In this document: one piece after another, positions 6,757 to 7,856 of the stretch
Numbering within the stretch: position 1 is the first letter of the stretch
Layout: every line of letters begins with the position of its first letter
Assembly: GCA_012799155.1 (NCBI GenBank)
Contig: JAAZLV010000169.1
Span: 1-7,856, forward strand
Direction of reading: 5' to 3'
From: Bacteroidales bacterium
GTDB taxonomy: Bacteria; Bacteroidota; Bacteroidia; Bacteroidales; Dysgonomonadaceae
DNA: 7,856 nucleotides
Position numbers and translations under genes: made by a program
Notes under the pieces: model-generated
Told to the model about the DNA's origin: nothing
Database searches by the model: none
The model's input: only the letters and a program-made list of their open reading frames with translations

Positions 6757-7291
6757 AGAGAAACAACTCGCACCAATCGTCAAAGATTTCCACCTGGTGC
6801 CAACCATGACGGCTAAGCGACTGCCGAATCTTCTTCACCGGCTTCTCCTTACCCAACTGTGATTTGGAAAAAAATTTATCGGCAAAGCAGATGATCTGCT
6901 CCTCCAGGCTTACCGGTCGCATGTCCCGATGCGGGATGGGCAGCTTCCGGTTGATAATGGTTTCCAGGCTCAGTCCCGTACCCGTATGCCGCTCACACAC
7001 CAGCCCATGCTTCGGGTACCCCTCCACTGTCAGCAGCTCACGCCCCAGGTAGCCATGACAGATATAGGGATGGATTCCTTCGCAGGCAATATGAGGTGCT
7101 TTGGTGAGATAAATGCCGATGTCGTGCAACATTCCCGCCTCCTCTATGAAGGACACATTCACCGCCAGTCTCGGATGTTTTGCGACGATAGATAGTGCCT
7201 TGTTGGTCACATCGGAGGTGTGTGACATGTAGATGTCGTACAGTTTCGTGCCCTTGTGGTAGTACTTCTCAATAATCGTTTCGGGATTCAT
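6755..7291 (-). CDS. HD-domain (HDIG) phosphohydrolase-like protein
   Basis: This 178-residue protein is a compact single HD domain with no membrane segment or signal peptide, so it is probably cytoplasmic. The metal-binding residues of the HD superfamily are visible: His24 (SHTSDV), His56-Asp57 in MLHDIGIY, His74/His79 in the region HPYICHG, His102 in ERHTGTGLS, and Asp138 in CFADKFFSK. Proteins of the same length and very similar motifs are common in Bacteroidetes and are usually annotated only as HD or HDIG domain proteins. HD enzymes cleave phosphate esters of nucleotides or similar compounds, but the substrate is unknown. The ATG at 7291-7289 fits the upstream promoter. grpE and dnaJ follow on the same strand after 79 bp; whether this reflects a shared role or only adjacency cannot be decided here. 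Confidence 0.88.
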   Translation of the reverse strand: MNPETIIEKYYHKGTKLYDIYMSHTSDVTNKALSIVAKHPRLAVNVSFIEEAGMLHDIGIYLTKAPHIACEGIHPYICHGYLGRELLTVEGYPKHGLVCERHTGTGLSLETIINRKLPIPHRDMRPVSLEEQIICFADKFFSKSQLGKEKPVKKIRQSLSRHGWHQVEIFDDWCELFL

Positions 7292-7315
7292 AAATCACGA
7301 TTTTCCATCAAGCCA

Positions 7316-7323
7316 CAAATTTA
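7316..7323 (-). promoter_or_regulatory. Bacteroidetes-type -7 element for the HD-domain gene
   Basis: On the minus strand TAAATTTG matches TAnnTTTG exactly and ends 24 nt before the start codon at 7291. The leader would be roughly 18 nt, as for the LytTR gene. A weak TTTTC lies at about the -33 distance. Confidence 0.6.
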
Positions 7324-7441
7324 CGATAAAAAGTTGAAATTGAAAACATCTGCTTATCTATCCCTGCCACTGTTGCCGGTCACACTGTCATTGGAATATT
7401 TAAAAAATAGGAACTGTTAATGTCAGGCAGGAAAAAAATCC

Positions 7442-7449
7442 TATATTTG
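7442..7449 (+). promoter_or_regulatory. Bacteroidetes-type -7 element for the His-rich protein gene
   Basis: TATATTTG matches TAnnTTTG exactly and ends only seven bases before the ATG at 7457. The transcript would start about 1-5 nt before the start codon or at it, so the mRNA may be almost leaderless. The -33 element is poorly matched; the best candidate is TGTTAA near 7415. Confidence 0.6.
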
Positions 7450-7456
7450 CGCTGAA

Positions 7457-7807
7457 ATGATGGGTTATCTCAACAAAATAGCGAAATGGTTCTTTCTCTC
7501 CCTGTTTATACTTCACGTAAGCGGGATTACCCTTTTCACCCACACCCATGTGGTCAACCGCACGCGCTATGTCCATTCCCACCCCTTCAAATTTGGTGAG
7601 AAACAACAGCACGACCATAGCAAAAATGAGTTCCAGCTGCTGGATTACTTCTTTCGAACCACTCTCACTCCGGATATCATCCCTGAGATAGGGGTTAAGT
7701 GTGACATCCCCCCTCTCACCGTTTGTTTGCCCTCCCACTATGAACAGCTACATCTCATTGCCCCGGTATCTGTTCGACAGTTGAGAGCCCCACCCGCTGC
7801 AGCCTGA
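7457..7807 (+). CDS. Small exported histidine-rich protein, function unknown
   Basis: This 116-residue protein starts with a signal-peptide-like segment (basic NKIAK, then hydrophobic WFFLSLFILHVSGITLF, about residues 11-27). No clear signal peptidase I site can be fixed, so it may be secreted to the periplasm or kept as a membrane anchor. A cluster of paired histidines follows: HTH at 29-31, HSH at 40-42 and HDH at 52-54. Next comes NEFQLLDYF (57-65) and a tail with Cys82, Cys90, His94 and His99. I recall similar small proteins with the pattern THxH, HSHP and HxHS in other Bacteroidetes, often as uncharacterised genes. Spaced His pairs on an exported protein suggest metal binding (zinc, copper or nickel), which is inference. 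No other Met codon exists after the initial pair, so the start is well fixed. It is transcribed divergently from the HD-domain gene. Confidence 0.75.
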   Translation: MMGYLNKIAKWFFLSLFILHVSGITLFTHTHVVNRTRYVHSHPFKFGEKQQHDHSKNEFQLLDYFFRTTLTPDIIPEIGVKCDIPPLTVCLPSHYEQLHLIAPVSVRQLRAPPAAA

Positions 7808-7821
7808 CCATCTACTCCCAT

Positions 7822-7856
7822 TTTTAAAAACGGACACCCATCAGTTTATGGTGTTC
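7822..7856 (+). terminator. Possible terminator hairpin cut by the window end
   Basis: After the His-rich gene, GGACACC (7832-7838) pairs with GGTGTTC (7850-7856), with one G-U pair. The stem continues as two A-T pairs after a bulged C, leaving a six-base loop. An A-run (7826-7830) precedes the hairpin. A T-run would be expected just beyond the window; it cannot be seen. Confidence 0.4.

Overview
The window looks like Bacteroidales chromosome, probably close to Dysgonomonadaceae such as Proteiniphilum or Petrimonas; that placement is an inference from protein style only. Three gene starts are preceded by an exact match to the Bacteroidetes -7 promoter element TAnnTTTG. The outer-membrane barrel type, the transmembrane LytTR regulator and the small HD protein are also typical of this group. 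I see no tRNA, rRNA, CRISPR array or intact insertion sequence.

Layout. Positions 1-903 (+) hold the 3' part of an SGNH/GDSL esterase whose start lies outside the window. Positions 904-1461 contain no intact gene, but on the minus strand carry the relic of a LolD/MacB-type ABC transporter ATPase. The relic has lost its start codon, its Walker A motif is mutated, and about two thirds of the gene is gone. Next on the plus strand come a four-helix membrane protein with a C-terminal LytTR DNA-binding domain (1462-2364) and a TonB-receptor-like outer-membrane barrel protein (2488-4842). Between these two lies a pair of direct repeats resembling the LytTR operator consensus, which suggests the regulator controls the barrel gene.

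A minus-strand block follows, read from high to low coordinates: an HD-domain phosphohydrolase-like gene (7291-6755), grpE (6675-6091) and dnaJ (6089-4932). grpE and dnaJ are separated by one base, so they are almost certainly co-transcribed and translationally coupled. A clear intrinsic terminator follows dnaJ and separates it from the convergent barrel gene. Their products are the nucleotide-exchange factor and the J-domain co-chaperone of DnaK.

At the right edge a short plus-strand gene (7457-7807) encodes an exported, histidine-rich protein with a promoter so close to the start codon that the mRNA may be nearly leaderless. A hairpin that runs into the window edge may be its terminator.

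Most of the window is ordinary housekeeping and envelope content. The points most worth following are the LytTR/barrel pair with its candidate operator, the ABC ATPase relic with a readable deletion junction, and the small His-rich exported protein.
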